Numbered from the stretch's first letter, positions 40,721-50,384 are shown. The stretch is DNA of 64,000 nucleotides from Vicinamibacterales bacterium (GCA_030827135.1 JAURFE010000001.1:1215920-1279919); one strand, 5' to 3'. Notes: generated by a model from the letters alone, not told the origin. Translations and numbers: made by a program.

Positions 40721-41551
40721 ATGCTCAGATTGTTGTTGCCGGAGTGGCAGGGATACGGGTTGTCGTCCGAGGTCGCCGAGGGAGCGCGGGTGCTGGCGCG
40801 GGCCTGGTGGGGAGACGACGGTGGGGCCGCCATCGACGTGCCGGACGCGGAGGCGTTGCGCGTCGAAGACCGCGTGCTGGGCCTCGAGTCCATTGCGCCG
40901 CGGACCGAGGACGCACTGCAGGCCCTTCGGGACCTTGCGCCGTCCCGGCTGCAGATGATTGGAGGCACGTGCGGTGCCGAAGTTGCGCCGGTTGCGCACC
41001 TCAACCACCGGTACGACGGCAACCTGGCGGTGGTGTGGCTGGACGGCCATGCGGACCTGAACACGCCGGCCTCGTCACCGAGCGGGCACTTTCACGGCAT
41101 GGTGCTGCGCACCCTGCTGGGCGACGGCCCCGCCGCCCTGACCGCCCAGGTGCCGGTGCCGCTGCGGCCGGAACAGGTGTTCCTGATTGGACCACGCGAC
41201 ATGGATGCGCCGGAACGGGACTATATCGATACCCATCCAGTGACCTGGATGCGTGACGAGGCGTTTGGTGATCCACAACGCGTGATTGACGCGATCGCGG
41301 CCCGGGGATTCACGCACGTCTACGTCCACTTCGATGTGGACGTCGTCAACCCAGCCGATTTCGGCAACGCGCTGATGCGCGCCGATGGCGGCCCGCTCCT
41401 GGCCGAGGTCGCCGACGTGTTGTCGGCACTGCACCGGCACACAGACGTCGTCGGGTTCAGCGTGCTCGAGTACTGCGATCGCACGGAACGCGACCGGGAC
41501 CGCCTGCTGACGGTCCTGCGGGCGGCCACCGTCGAGGGCTGCTGTGGATAG
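40721..41551 (+). CDS. Arginase/agmatinase family protein
   Basis: 276 residues. Metal-site motifs: Asp108-Gly-His110-Ala-Asp112 ('WLDGHADLNTP') and Asp205-Val-Asp207 ('HFDVDVVNP'), with 'SGHFHGM' between. The first ligand motif, normally Gly-Gly-(D/N)-His, reads 'GGTCGAEVAP' with Cys84 in place of His, which is seen in some family branches. Substrate may be arginine, agmatine, formiminoglutamate or another guanidino compound. ATG 40721 is preferred to 40691, as the latter lies in the tandem repeat and adds a non-conserved extension. The stop TAG starts a repeat-rich intergenic stretch. Confidence 0.85.
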   Translation: MLRLLLPEWQGYGLSSEVAEGARVLARAWWGDDGGAAIDVPDAEALRVEDRVLGLESIAPRTEDALQALRDLAPSRLQMIGGTCGAEVAPVAHLNHRYDGNLAVVWLDGHADLNTPASSPSGHFHGMVLRTLLGDGPAALTAQVPVPLRPEQVFLIGPRDMDAPERDYIDTHPVTWMRDEAFGDPQRVIDAIAARGFTHVYVHFDVDVVNPADFGNALMRADGGPLLAEVADVLSALHRHTDVVGFSVLEYCDRTERDRDRLLTVLRAATVEGCCG

Positions 41552-41677
41552 GCGGTGTCGATCACACGCAGGGCGCACTGGGTTGTAGGGCGCACTGGGT
41601 TGTAGTGCGCCATTGTCCGGCGCGCTCAAGCCCAGCGCGCCCTGCGTTCGGAGCGCCGTCGAGGGCTGCTGCGGCTA
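41530..41677. repeat. Repeat cluster flanked by a 15-bp direct repeat
   Basis: The stretch between the arginase-family and glutaryl-CoA dehydrogenase genes has two CAGGGCGCACTGGGTTG-type units, an inverted TAGTGCGCC, and a GCGCGCT...AGCGCGCCC palindrome. The cluster is bounded by CGTCGAGGGCTGCTG at 41530-41544 (the 3' end of the arginase-family gene) and again at 41657-41671. It probably acts as a terminator for both convergent genes. Confidence 0.7.
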
Positions 41678-42865
41678 ATTCGCGAACGCGGGAATCCCGG
41701 TCTGGGCGCGGCCGAGAATCAGCGCATGAATGTCGTGGGTGCCTTCGTAGGTGTTCACGACTTCCAGATTCACCATGTGCCGGATGACGCCGAACTCGTC
41801 GGTGATTCCGTTGCCGCCCATCATGTCGCGGGCCATGCGCGCGATGTCGAGGGCCTTGCCGCAGGAATTCCGCTTCAGGAGCGACGTGATTTCGACAGCC
41901 GCGGTGCCTTCTTCCTTCATGCGGCCGAGTCGCAGACACCCCTGCAGGCCGAGCGCGATCTCCGTCTGCATGTCCGCCAGCTTCTTCTGGATCAACTGAT
42001 TGGCCGCCAGGGGCCGTCCGAACTGCTTGCGTTCCATCACGTACGACCGCGACCGCAACCAGCAGTCCTCGGCCGCTCCAAGCGCACCCCAGGCAATGCC
42101 GTAGCGCGCGCTGTTGAGACACGTGAACGGGCCTTTCAGGCCCCGCACGTCCGGAAACACGTTCTCCTCAGGGCAGAACACGCTGTCCATCACGATTTCG
42201 CCGGTGATGCTCGTGCGGAGGCCGACCTTGCCGTGAATGGCGGGCGCACTCAGCCCCTTCATGCCCTTTTCAAGCACAAACCCGCGAATCTCATCCGCGT
42301 CGTCTTTGGCCCAGACGACGAAGACGTCGGCGATGGGACTGTTCGTGATCCAGGACTTGGTGCCGGTAATCTGGTAGCCACCATCCACCTTCGTCGCCCG
42401 CGTGATCATGCCGCCGGGATCGGACCCGTAGTTCGGCTCCGTCAGACCGAAGCATCCGATCCACTCACCCGTGGCGAGTTTGGGCAGGAACTTCTGTTTC
42501 TGCGCCTCGGTGCCGAATTCGTTGATGGGGACCATGACGAGCGAACCCTGGACGCTCATCATGGAGCGAAAGCCGGAGTCGATGCGCTCGACTTCCCGCG
42601 CGACGAGGCCATAGGCGACATACCCCAGGCCGGCGCCCCCGTACTGTTCAGGAATGACGATGCCGAGCATGTCGAGTGCGCCGAACTCGCGAAAAATGGA
42701 CGTGTCCACGCCTTCGTTGCGGAACATGTCGAGCGCGCGGGGCGCCAGTTTGTCGGTGCAGTACGCACGCGCGGTGTCGCGAATCATCCGTTCGTCGTCG
42801 GACAACTGCTGGTCCAGCAGGAACGGGTCACTCCAGTTAAATCGGGCCTTGGACGGGGTCGCCAT
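41675..42865 (-). CDS. gcdH: Acyl-CoA dehydrogenase, glutaryl-CoA dehydrogenase type
   Basis: 396 residues. Typical GcdH sequence: '[21 protein letters not shown]' start, '[17 protein letters not shown]' FAD/substrate loop, '[18 protein letters not shown]', and the catalytic Glu in '[17 protein letters not shown]'. The enzyme oxidises and decarboxylates glutaryl-CoA to crotonyl-CoA in lysine and tryptophan breakdown, passing electrons to ETF. It stands alone, with no neighbouring pathway genes. ATG at 42865 gives the usual family length. Confidence 0.93.
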   Translation of the reverse strand: MATPSKARFNWSDPFLLDQQLSDDERMIRDTARAYCTDKLAPRALDMFRNEGVDTSIFREFGALDMLGIVIPEQYGGAGLGYVAYGLVAREVERIDSGFRSMMSVQGSLVMVPINEFGTEAQKQKFLPKLATGEWIGCFGLTEPNYGSDPGGMITRATKVDGGYQITGTKSWITNSPIADVFVVWAKDDADEIRGFVLEKGMKGLSAPAIHGKVGLRTSITGEIVMDSVFCPEENVFPDVRGLKGPFTCLNSARYGIAWGALGAAEDCWLRSRSYVMERKQFGRPLAANQLIQKKLADMQTEIALGLQGCLRLGRMKEEGTAAVEITSLLKRNSCGKALDIARMARDMMGGNGITDEFGVIRHMVNLEVVNTYEGTHDIHALILGRAQTGIPAFAN

Positions 42866-42934
42866 ACGTCCCCCGATTTTGTCACGGATCGAACCGGCGC
42901 AGGCGCTGCCTGCATATACTGACCCGTCACGTGT

Positions 42935-44380
42935 ATGAAGCCGGCTGTCCCACTCCTGCGAAGGGTCGTCACCGCCGGGGCCCTCGCCTCGGCGGCTGTC
43001 GTGCTCACCCTCGCGGTGACACACGCGACGCAGTACTTCTTCCTGTACGACGACTTCGCGCTGATCGGTGAAGCGCGTGCCCACGCTGCCGGCACCATCC
43101 TGCGCGATTCCCTCTTCGGGTTCTATCGACCACTCCTTTTCGCGACAACCAGGATCGAATCGGCGTGGTTTGGCTGGCACCAGCCCGCAGGCTACCTGCT
43201 CGTGTCGTTGGGCTGGCATGTGCTTAATGCGGCCCTGCTGTTCACGCTGACGCGCCGCATCGGGGGCACGGTCGTCGCGGCGACCGTGGCGGCCGCTGTG
43301 CTGACGATCTCGCCATGGGCCGGAGAGACCTATCTCTGGTTCAGCGGGCGCTTTGATGTGATGAGCGCGGCCGGGGTCCTTGCGGCGATGGTCTCGGCCC
43401 TCGGCGTCGCCGACGCCAGGACGCCATGGGGCCGAAGGGTCTGGACCACCCTGGTGGCGATCGCGACATGTGTCGCTGTGTTCTCGAAGGAACCTGGCGT
43501 GGTCACCCCTCTCCTGTGTGCGCTCGCGATCATCGTCGCGCGCCCGCGTGCCTGGCGGCAGCGCGGTCCGATGATGGCAATCCTGGCAAGCGGTAGCGTG
43601 GTTGTCGCGTATCTGGTGATGCGTCAACTTGCATTGCCCGGCTTTGGCAGTGCGTATGGGTCGGTCTTCACGTTGTATCTCGAGCGGGACGTGTGGACCA
43701 ATGCCGCGTCACTCATCGGCGCGTTCGGTGCATTTCCGCTGCCGGGCACCATCGCGGGCGATCCACTGCCGTTCGTCAGAATCACGGGCGCGGCCGTCCT
43801 CGGGCTTGTCGTGCTGGCCGGCGCCGTGAAGGCGGCGCCACGACTCACAGCGTTCGCCGTGCTCGCGTTGCTGGTCTCGCTCGGTCCCGTCCTGCCGTTT
43901 GACATTGAGACGGGCTCGTCTGCCGAAGGCCGGTATCTGTACCTGCCTGGAGCGTTTGTCGCGATGGCGATTGGGTTGGCGGCAGGCGCCTCACGGGTGA
44001 TGGCCGCGGCGAGCCTTACGATCATCGGCGTCAGCGTGTGGAGCGTGAGCCACCAGGTGCCGCAGTGGCGGGCAGCCACCGCGACGTCCCGAGAGGCGAT
44101 CGAGGAGTTCCGGCCGGTCCTCCGCAGCGGAGCCACGAGCGTGTACATTCCGAACTTTCCGTACTACCTGGCAGAGGGTCCGTACGTGCTCGAAGATTTC
44201 GCATTCCGCTATTACTTCGAAGGGGCGACCGTGCCCGAGGTGCGGACGCGCAACATGTTGCTGCGGATGTCCGGCGACCAATTGGAGTTCGCCGGCTGGA
44301 TTGATCCCGCACCAGAGTCACCGGCGACACCCGGTGAAACCGTGTTGCGCCTGAATGGCATTCAGGCCCGGGAGCGCTAG
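42935..44380 (+). CDS. Multi-pass membrane protein, GT-C glycosyltransferase-like
   Basis: 481 residues with about ten transmembrane helices and a C-terminal soluble part of about 90 residues. After the first helix comes '[12 protein letters not shown]', an Asp-Asp pair in the first external loop where GT-C enzymes have their catalytic acid, then '[14 protein letters not shown]', similar to dolichyl- or polyprenyl-phosphate mannosyltransferase-like proteins. '[16 protein letters not shown]' late in the protein also fits bacterial family members. The donor and acceptor are unknown. It is divergent from the acyl-CoA dehydrogenase gene. Confidence 0.68.
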   Translation: MKPAVPLLRRVVTAGALASAAVVLTLAVTHATQYFFLYDDFALIGEARAHAAGTILRDSLFGFYRPLLFATTRIESAWFGWHQPAGYLLVSLGWHVLNAALLFTLTRRIGGTVVAATVAAAVLTISPWAGETYLWFSGRFDVMSAAGVLAAMVSALGVADARTPWGRRVWTTLVAIATCVAVFSKEPGVVTPLLCALAIIVARPRAWRQRGPMMAILASGSVVVAYLVMRQLALPGFGSAYGSVFTLYLERDVWTNAASLIGAFGAFPLPGTIAGDPLPFVRITGAAVLGLVVLAGAVKAAPRLTAFAVLALLVSLGPVLPFDIETGSSAEGRYLYLPGAFVAMAIGLAAGASRVMAAASLTIIGVSVWSVSHQVPQWRAATATSREAIEEFRPVLRSGATSVYIPNFPYYLAEGPYVLEDFAFRYYFEGATVPEVRTRNMLLRMSGDQLEFAGWIDPAPESPATPGETVLRLNGIQARER

Positions 44381-44384
44381 ATGC

Positions 44385-44452
44385 ACGTAGGGCGCGCCTC
44401 CGTACGTAGGGCCCGCTTCCGTACGTAGGGCCCGCTGAACTGTAGCGGGCCT
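44385..44452. repeat. Three 19-base direct repeats ending in a palindrome
   Basis: Units starting ACGTAGGGC at 44385, 44404 and 44423 have a 19-base period; the third runs into CCCGCTGAACTGTAGCGGGC, an inverted repeat. They fill the gap between the GT-C-like gene and rnhA and probably form a terminator for the former. They share the TAGGGC(G/C)CGC core with the other palindromes. Confidence 0.75.
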
Positions 44453-44475
44453 GACACCAGACTACAATCTCTCCC

Positions 44476-45201
44476 ATGCGGACGATCATCTTCAGCGACG
44501 GGGCCACCAAAGGGAATCCAGGGCCTGGTGGCTGGGGCGCGATCGTGGTGACGCCGGACGGACAGGTCACGGAACTTGGCGGGGGCGAACCACACACGAC
44601 GAACAACCGGATGGAACTGACCGGCGCCATTGAAGCGCTTGACTGCATCCGGGATGAGAAGGCTCCCGTGGATGTCTACACCGATTCCACCTACGTCATC
44701 AAAGGCATCAAGGAGTGGATTTGGGCGTGGCGCCGGCGCGGGTGGAAGACCGCAGAGGGCAATGACGTCCTGAATCGCGATTTGTGGGAACAGATGTCGG
44801 CCCTGGTGTCGGCGCGCGGGCCAGGCAACGTCACGTGGCACTACGTGCGCGGGCACGTGGGCACACCGGGCAACGAGCGGGTGGACACGATTGCCGACAG
44901 CCACGCGCGGAACGCGCCAGTCGCGCTATATCGCGGTCCGCTCGCGGGTTACGCCGTGGATATCCGGGATGTGCCTGACGACACGTCCACGCCGGCAAGA
45001 ACCGCCCCCCGCAAGGAGAAGACCGTCGCCCACTCCTACCTCAGCGTGGTGGACGGCACACCGATGCGCCACAGCACGTGGGCGGACTGCGAACGACGCG
45101 TGAAGGGCCGGTCAGGCGCCAGGTTCAAGAAGGCGCTGAGTCCCTCCGACGAAGTCGACATCCTGCGCAGTTGGCACGTCGATCCGAACGCCTTGCGATG
45201 A
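44476..45201 (+). CDS. rnhA: Ribonuclease HI with a C-terminal hybrid-binding-like domain
   Basis: 241 residues, longer than the usual 150. The catalytic set is complete: Asp8 ('FSDGATKGNPGPGG'), Glu47 ('NNRMELTGA'), Asp70 ('YTDSTYVIKG'), His127 and Asp137 ('RGHVGTPGNERVDTIAD'). After a Pro/Lys linker, residues about 185-233 ('YLSVVDGTPMRHSTWADCERRVKG' and 'GARFKKALSPSDEVDIL') look like the viroplasmin/RNase H hybrid-binding domain, which in eukaryotic RNase H1 is N-terminal. The enzyme cuts RNA in RNA-DNA hybrids. The PQQ-propeller gene begins 37 bases downstream. Confidence 0.93.
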   Translation: MRTIIFSDGATKGNPGPGGWGAIVVTPDGQVTELGGGEPHTTNNRMELTGAIEALDCIRDEKAPVDVYTDSTYVIKGIKEWIWAWRRRGWKTAEGNDVLNRDLWEQMSALVSARGPGNVTWHYVRGHVGTPGNERVDTIADSHARNAPVALYRGPLAGYAVDIRDVPDDTSTPARTAPRKEKTVAHSYLSVVDGTPMRHSTWADCERRVKGRSGARFKKALSPSDEVDILRSWHVDPNALR

Positions 45202-45238
45202 ATGAAACGGGCCTTCTACCGGGGACGTAGGGAACTGC

Positions 45239-46510
45239 ATGCCTCTCAATTCCTCGCTTCGGTCAGGCCTGGCCTTTGTCCTGTTGCTGGCCGCGGGCGG
45301 CGCGACGCTCAGCAGTTTCGTGGACGACTGGCCGCAGTGGCGCGGGCCGCGCCGGGATGGAGTCTCGACCGAAACCGGCCTGTTGCAGCGGTGGCCCGCC
45401 GGGGGACCCGCACTCGCGTGGCGGGCGACTGGTGCCGGCGAAGGTTACTCGTCATTTGCGGTGTCCGCGGGCAAGCTCTACACGCTTGGTGCCCGGCAGA
45501 ACACCGAATACGTGATGGCGTTTGACGCCGCCTCCGGCAAGAAGCTCTGGGAAGTCGCCAACGGCCGTCGGTTCAGCAATGACCGCGGCGACGGACCGCG
45601 CGCCACACCAACGATCGATGGCGGGCGCGTCTATGCGTTCGGCTCAAGCGGCGACATGACGGTGCTGGATGCCGCGACCGGCAAAGTCGTCTGGACCCAG
45701 AACCTGCTGCAGAAGTTCGGCGGCTCGAACATCACATGGGGCCTGAGCGAATCCCCGCTCGTGCTCGAAGATCGCATCCTCGTCATGCCTGGCGGTCGCA
45801 ACTCCGCGATCGTCGCCCTGAAGAAAACCGACGGATCGGTGATCTGGCAGACGCAGAGCGACACGCCGGGGTATTCGTCTGCCGTGGTGCATACAGTCGG
45901 TAGCGTGCGTCAGGCGATAGTGTTCACAGGCAGCCGCGCGCTCGGCCTGGATGTGAACGATGGCCGCGTGCTCTGGAGCCACACCAAAGCCGCAAACAAC
46001 GTGGCCAACATCGCCACGCCCATCGTCCGCGGCAATCACGTGTTCCTCTCGTCCGACTACGGCACGGGCGCGGCGCTGCTGTCGTTGGCCCCGGCCGGCA
46101 AGGGCATTACCGCCTCCGAGGTCTACTTCACCCGCGACATGCGCAACCATCACGCGAGTTCGATCCTCATCGGCGATCATCTCTACGGCTTCTCGTCCGC
46201 GATTCTCACGGCGATGCGGTTCGACACGGGCGCCGTCGCCTGGCGCGACCGCAGTGTGGGCAAAGGCTCGATGACCTTCGCGGACGGCCGCCTCTACCTC
46301 TTCAGCGAAAACGGCGTCGTCGGACTCGCCGAAGCGAATCCGGCGAAGTACGTGGAACACGGCCGCTTCACACTCAGGACCGGCAATCTGCCGACGTGGA
46401 CGCATCCCGTGGTCTCTGGAGGCAGGTTGTTCCTGCGTGATCAGGACACGCTCTACGCGTACACCGTCGCTTCCGCGGGAGCTGAGTCTAGCCTCCGCGC
46501 GCGGAGGTGA
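45239..46510 (+). CDS. Exported PQQ-type beta-propeller protein
   Basis: 423 residues with a signal peptide or anchor (about 8-24). 'DDWPQWRGPRRDGVSTETGLLQ' is the standard start of PQQ-binding-like quinoprotein propellers, followed by repeated 'yAfda.tGk..W' blades ('VMAFDAASGKKLWEV', 'MTVLDAATGKVVWTQ', 'IVALKKTDGSVIWQT'). It lacks residues needed for alcohol dehydrogenase activity, so a binding or scaffold role is more likely. The 3' end overlaps a convergent membrane protein gene by 23 bases. Confidence 0.85.
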   Translation: MPLNSSLRSGLAFVLLLAAGGATLSSFVDDWPQWRGPRRDGVSTETGLLQRWPAGGPALAWRATGAGEGYSSFAVSAGKLYTLGARQNTEYVMAFDAASGKKLWEVANGRRFSNDRGDGPRATPTIDGGRVYAFGSSGDMTVLDAATGKVVWTQNLLQKFGGSNITWGLSESPLVLEDRILVMPGGRNSAIVALKKTDGSVIWQTQSDTPGYSSAVVHTVGSVRQAIVFTGSRALGLDVNDGRVLWSHTKAANNVANIATPIVRGNHVFLSSDYGTGAALLSLAPAGKGITASEVYFTRDMRNHHASSILIGDHLYGFSSAILTAMRFDTGAVAWRDRSVGKGSMTFADGRLYLFSENGVVGLAEANPAKYVEHGRFTLRTGNLPTWTHPVVSGGRLFLRDQDTLYAYTVASAGAESSLRARR

Positions 46511-47060
46511 CGCGCACCGTCATCGCACTGAGCCGATCTGACAGGACGGCCTCTGCGCGAATGGGCCACCAGTCATACAGGAACACTTCGATCGGCTTCC
46601 ACATGGCGACCCAGCCGCCGATCAGCAGGCTTTCCCGGACTATGCCGGCAAGGCGGCTGGCGGGAGCGAGCGCGTCGATGGCGTCGCCAAGTCCGATACA
46701 CGTCGCAAGAAACATCAGGCCTATGAGAAGACTGCGCCGCCCGAGCTTGAACAGCTGACGGAGCTTCTGCCGCATCGCCTGGGCCCGGCGTCCGAAATGG
46801 TCGCGCACGGCGGTGTGCACCATCGTGTCGGCATCGCCGGACGCCTCATCACGGTCGACGTGCACGAGCAGCCCGAGGGGCATGTGGCTGCGCACGTCGT
46901 GCGCCCAGCTGATGATGAACTCCTCCGCCCGGGGATCGAGGTCGCGCTCCTGAAAGGGCGTCGGGTCGAGGGAGTTGAACAGCTGCTTGAGATTCGACAC
47001 GTGCACTTCGATCAGGGCGCAGTCCGCGGGGAATCCATCAGCGGGTGGCGTCGGGGGCAT
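46488..47060 (-). CDS. Membrane protein of unknown function
   Basis: 190 residues. A soluble N-terminal half contains 'VHVSNLKQLFNSLDPTPFQERDLDPRAEEFIISWA', and is followed by two hydrophobic segments ('SLLIGLMFLATCIGLGDAI' and 'ESLLIGGWVAMWKPIEVFLYDW', about residues 110-165). Similar proteins of unknown role occur in several Gram-negative phyla; the 'FNSLDP.PF.ERDLD..ae.fI..wa.e' part is the most recognisable feature. No function can be assigned. It is convergent with the PQQ-propeller gene. Confidence 0.7.
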   Translation of the reverse strand: MPPTPPADGFPADCALIEVHVSNLKQLFNSLDPTPFQERDLDPRAEEFIISWAHDVRSHMPLGLLVHVDRDEASGDADTMVHTAVRDHFGRRAQAMRQKLRQLFKLGRRSLLIGLMFLATCIGLGDAIDALAPASRLAGIVRESLLIGGWVAMWKPIEVFLYDWWPIRAEAVLSDRLSAMTVRVTSARGG

Positions 47061-47090
47061 ATCGACAAGGTCAGGATACCCGAAGGGAAT

Positions 47091-47354
47091 TCACCCCTCA
47101 GTGAAGTGCGCCCGTACGAACGCCCGTCCAGACCCGGTCTTCAAGTACCGCTCGAACCGGGCAGCGCCCGCCTCCGATTGGAACTCGGTCACCGTCACTG
47201 GACTCCACGGCCTGTGCTTGGCGGTCGAGACGTTCTGGCCGGCATTGTGGGCGGCGAGACGCTTCTCGAAATCCGACGTCAGGCCGATGTATGTCCGGCC
47301 GGTTGGCTCGCTGCGAATGACGTAGACGAATCGCCTGGGGAGCATTGGCTCCAC
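47091..47354 (-). CDS. GIY-YIG nuclease domain protein
   Basis: 87 residues (84 if the Met at the fourth codon is used). The domain shows Phe-Val-Tyr-Val-Ile ... Thr-Tyr-Ile-Gly (the GIY-YIG pair written as YVI/YIG), Arg in 'FEKRLAAHN', and the late 'FERYLKTGSGRAF' with Glu. This is the stand-alone UPF0213-like form. Such proteins may nick DNA but few have been studied. It lies alone, 30 bases after the membrane protein gene start, on the same strand. Confidence 0.9.
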   Translation of the reverse strand: MEPMLPRRFVYVIRSEPTGRTYIGLTSDFEKRLAAHNAGQNVSTAKHRPWSPVTVTEFQSEAGAARFERYLKTGSGRAFVRAHFTEG

Positions 47355-47532
47355 GCACCTGCAAGGGACGGGCCGTGGAGGCGTAAGGGATTCTGGGAGG
47401 GGAGACGGATTCGGAATTTAGAGCTTTGGGTAAATGTCTGCCCGCCTACGCCAGGCGTCCACTGCGTGGACGGCTCCGGCGGGTTGGCGTAGCCAACCGT
47501 AGCTGCGAGCGTAGCGAGCGTTTAGCGAAGGT

Positions 47533-47621
47533 TGGCGGAGAGGGTGGGATTCGAACCCACGTGCCCTTGCGGGCAAGACGCTTTCGAGGCGACCCCGTTA
47601 CGACCACTTCGGTACCTCTCC
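47533..47621 (-). tRNA. tRNA-Ser (anticodon CGA)
   Basis: 89 bases with encoded CCA. Acceptor GGAGAGG / CCTCTCC, anticodon loop CTCGAAA, long variable arm CTTGCCCGCAAGGGCACG, T arm GGGTTCGAATCCC. Reads UCG codons. Nothing else is supported in the 180 bases between it and the GIY-YIG gene. Confidence 0.96.
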
Positions 47622-47695
47622 GCAGAGGGGGGACGGCCTTTAAGGATCGCACATCGGCGAGGCCGCAGGCAACCTCGCGGGCCTGACGGCCCACC

Positions 47696-48148
<453 letters not shown>

Positions 48149-48796
48149 TTACCTGCCAATCGACACCAGGACGCGCATCGAGACGCCACCGAGATCGTCC
48201 TCGCCGAGCGCGCCGAGTACGCCGCCAGGCCGGGTGATCTTGATGACGCGAAGCCCGAGCTCAGCGCCGACAGACACGAACTTCATGACGTTGACATCCA
48301 CACCTGCAAACGCCACCGCGCCGCTGAACGTCTTGTGGACGGTGTCTGCGGACGTATCAAACTGCGACTCTTCGCGAAACCGCATGACGACCGTCCCCGC
48401 CCCCACATAGGGAACGATGCGTTTGCCCGGAGGGCCGAAGCGCCACCCGGCGGCAAGCTCGATTGGCGTGAGCTGGACGTCCATCGGGATGCCAAGCGGA
48501 AACACCGTGCCGCCGAAGACAAACACCCGCTCGCCCTCCACACTGAGGCGTGAGGCCGAGGCCCGCACGAACACCTTCCGCCAGACCCGGTGCACTTCGA
48601 CGCCGGCGCCGCCACCGAACACGGTTGTTTCCCCGGCGATGGCATCAAACGTGTCTGTCGCCGTCATGGCCTGACCTTCGATCACTCCGAAGATCCGGCC
48701 TCCGATGGACCCGCGCCCTGTCACCGACTGTGCCGACGAAGGCGCGACAGTCACCAGGCACGCGAAGAGCATGAAGACGCCTGCACGCGTCCGCAT
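48149..48796 (-). CDS. Exported beta-barrel outer-membrane-like protein
   Basis: 215 residues with signal peptide (about 1-22, ending Ser-Ser-Ala-Gln). The rest alternates hydrophobic and polar residues in strands with Gly turns ('RGSIGGRIFGVIEGQ', 'VFVRASASRLSVEG', 'PYVGAGTVVMRF', 'GVDVNVMKFVSVGAELGLRVI'), as in small 8-strand OmpA/OmpW-like barrels. No function is known. It lies between the subtilase gene (2-base gap) and tadA (no gap), so the three appear to form one transcript. Confidence 0.7.
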   Translation of the reverse strand: MRTRAGVFMLFACLVTVAPSSAQSVTGRGSIGGRIFGVIEGQAMTATDTFDAIAGETTVFGGGAGVEVHRVWRKVFVRASASRLSVEGERVFVFGGTVFPLGIPMDVQLTPIELAAGWRFGPPGKRIVPYVGAGTVVMRFREESQFDTSADTVHKTFSGAVAFAGVDVNVMKFVSVGAELGLRVIKITRPGGVLGALGEDDLGGVSMRVLVSIGR

Positions 48797-48798
48797 GA

Positions 48799-50316
48799 CT
48801 ACCTCACCACCCCAAATCCGCGCAGCGCCGTACGGGGATCCAGAAGACCGGCGCCGAAATCGTTGTCGCGGCCTTTTTCACCCAGATCGCGAGCCGTCGC
48901 CGTCAGCACCGCCTCGATCGCGGCCGGCGACGTGATGCCCTGACTCATCAGCAACGCCGCCACCGCCGCGACGTGCGGCGCCGCCACCGACGTGCCCTGC
49001 GAACCGCTGTCCGTGTAGCGATCAAAACGCGGAAAGATGATGGTGTCCGGATAGAAGTCCGACTCCCGCAGAGCCATCTGCCACACGACCCCGTTCGAGC
49101 CGCCATCGGCACTGTTGCCTCCTGGCGCCACTATTTCGAGGAACGACCCGGTCGTGGAATACGGCGCACGCGTCAGTGACCGCCCAATTGCGCCCACCGA
49201 CATCGCACCCGCGATGTTCGCCGCATATGACGCCGGATAGGTGGTGGGATTCCCCAGCGTGAACTCGTTGCCCGCCGCGATGGCCACGAAGACACCTTTG
49301 CCCACGGCGTAGTTCAGCGCGTCGATATACGACGGCGACGGATTGGTACCGCCCAGGCTCAGGTTGATCACCCTGGCGCCGTTGTCGGCGGCATACCGGA
49401 TAGCCGTCGTCACAGCCGAGGTGGGACACCCACCGGAGTCCAGCGGGGCGTAGCCCGCCTGGCCCGCCTCGCTGCGAAGAATCTGCACGTCCCAGTAGGA
49501 GAAGCACGCCTTCAGCGGCATGATCTTCGCGTTGTACGCGATGCCTGCGTAGCCGACCGAGTTGTTCGTCGACTGGCTCGCCACCGCGGCCATGAATGTG
49601 CCGTGGCCGTCGCTGTCGAGCACCGGACCGGTCCAGAACACGAAGTCCCGACCAGGCACAAATCGCGCGGCGTCAAAGTCCGTATTGATGGCAAACGGCA
49701 TCTGCGCCGTGACGTTCGCGGATCCGTTCCAGGTCTTGAATCCGTACGTGGCGTTGATGTTCGTCACACCGGTGTCAATCACGGCGATGGTGACCCCCGC
49801 GCCGCCGGCATTGATCGCCCACGCCCCGGGCATGTTGATCGCCGCGAGATTCCACTGGCGCGCGGCATACTGCGGATCGTTGGGCACCGACAGCGGCTTC
49901 AGCAGCCAGTTCGGATGCGCAAACTCCACTTCCGGCTGCCGCGCCAGACTTGCGGCGATGGCCGGGCTGTCGAGGTCGCCGTCCACGCGCAGCCGGGCCG
50001 TGCGGTCGCCAATCCACTGCAGACGCTCCGGCAGTGGCCGCGACCGAAGGGCGTCCAGCGCACGGGCCTGACCGACCACTGTGACGCCCTCACGGAACTT
50101 CACGATGACTTCGCCGGGGATGTAGTCAAGGTCGCGCACGGCGGCCAGTTCGATCGCCTGCCGCTGTTCGGGCGTGGTGATGAACGCGCCGCGCGGCGGC
50201 GGAGGCGGCGGTTGCTGGGGCACCGGGGCCTGCTGCGCAGACACCGGCACCAGCACCAGGCCGGCCAGAAGCGCCAGGCCGGCAATCGCACCAACACGAT
50301 TCGGAATTCGGGGCAT
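48799..50316 (-). CDS. Exported S8 family subtilisin-like serine peptidase
   Basis: 505 residues. Signal peptide followed by a Pro-rich segment ('QQAPVPQQPPPPPPRG'), an inhibitor I9-like pro-domain with 'PGEVIVKFREGV', and the subtilase domain. The triad is Asp in 'IAVIDTGVT', His in 'DSDGHGTFMAAV' and Ser in 'GSQGTSVAAPHVAA'. It should degrade proteins outside the cell or in the periplasm after self-processing. ATG 50316 matches the signal peptide; the longer frame overlaps a palindrome and the radical SAM gene's 3' end. Cys residues in the catalytic domain suggest a disulfide. Confidence 0.92.
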   Translation of the reverse strand: MPRIPNRVGAIAGLALLAGLVLVPVSAQQAPVPQQPPPPPPRGAFITTPEQRQAIELAAVRDLDYIPGEVIVKFREGVTVVGQARALDALRSRPLPERLQWIGDRTARLRVDGDLDSPAIAASLARQPEVEFAHPNWLLKPLSVPNDPQYAARQWNLAAINMPGAWAINAGGAGVTIAVIDTGVTNINATYGFKTWNGSANVTAQMPFAINTDFDAARFVPGRDFVFWTGPVLDSDGHGTFMAAVASQSTNNSVGYAGIAYNAKIMPLKACFSYWDVQILRSEAGQAGYAPLDSGGCPTSAVTTAIRYAADNGARVINLSLGGTNPSPSYIDALNYAVGKGVFVAIAAGNEFTLGNPTTYPASYAANIAGAMSVGAIGRSLTRAPYSTTGSFLEIVAPGGNSADGGSNGVVWQMALRESDFYPDTIIFPRFDRYTDSGSQGTSVAAPHVAAVAALLMSQGITSPAAIEAVLTATARDLGEKGRDNDFGAGLLDPRTALRGFGVVR

Positions 50317-50359
50317 GGTGCCCCTAAGCTTACCCCTACTCCGGCGCAACACCGCGAGG

Positions 50360-50384
50360 GGGCCGCCTCCAACCCAGGCGGCCC
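50360..50384. terminator. 9-bp hairpin at the radical SAM gene stop
   Basis: Arms GGGCCGCCT (50360-50368) and AGGCGGCCC (50376-50384) with a 7-base loop. The TAG stop codon of the radical SAM gene (50384-50386) begins in the right arm. Probable terminator, same family as the repeat at 5792. Confidence 0.55.

Noticed and set aside
41726..42922. 398-codon rightward open frame
   Set aside because: Antisense to the glutaryl-CoA dehydrogenase gene; no recognisable domain.
45202..45525. 107-codon rightward open frame after rnhA
   Set aside because: It overlaps the start of the PQQ-propeller gene in another frame and lacks a ribosome-binding site; treated as a shadow.
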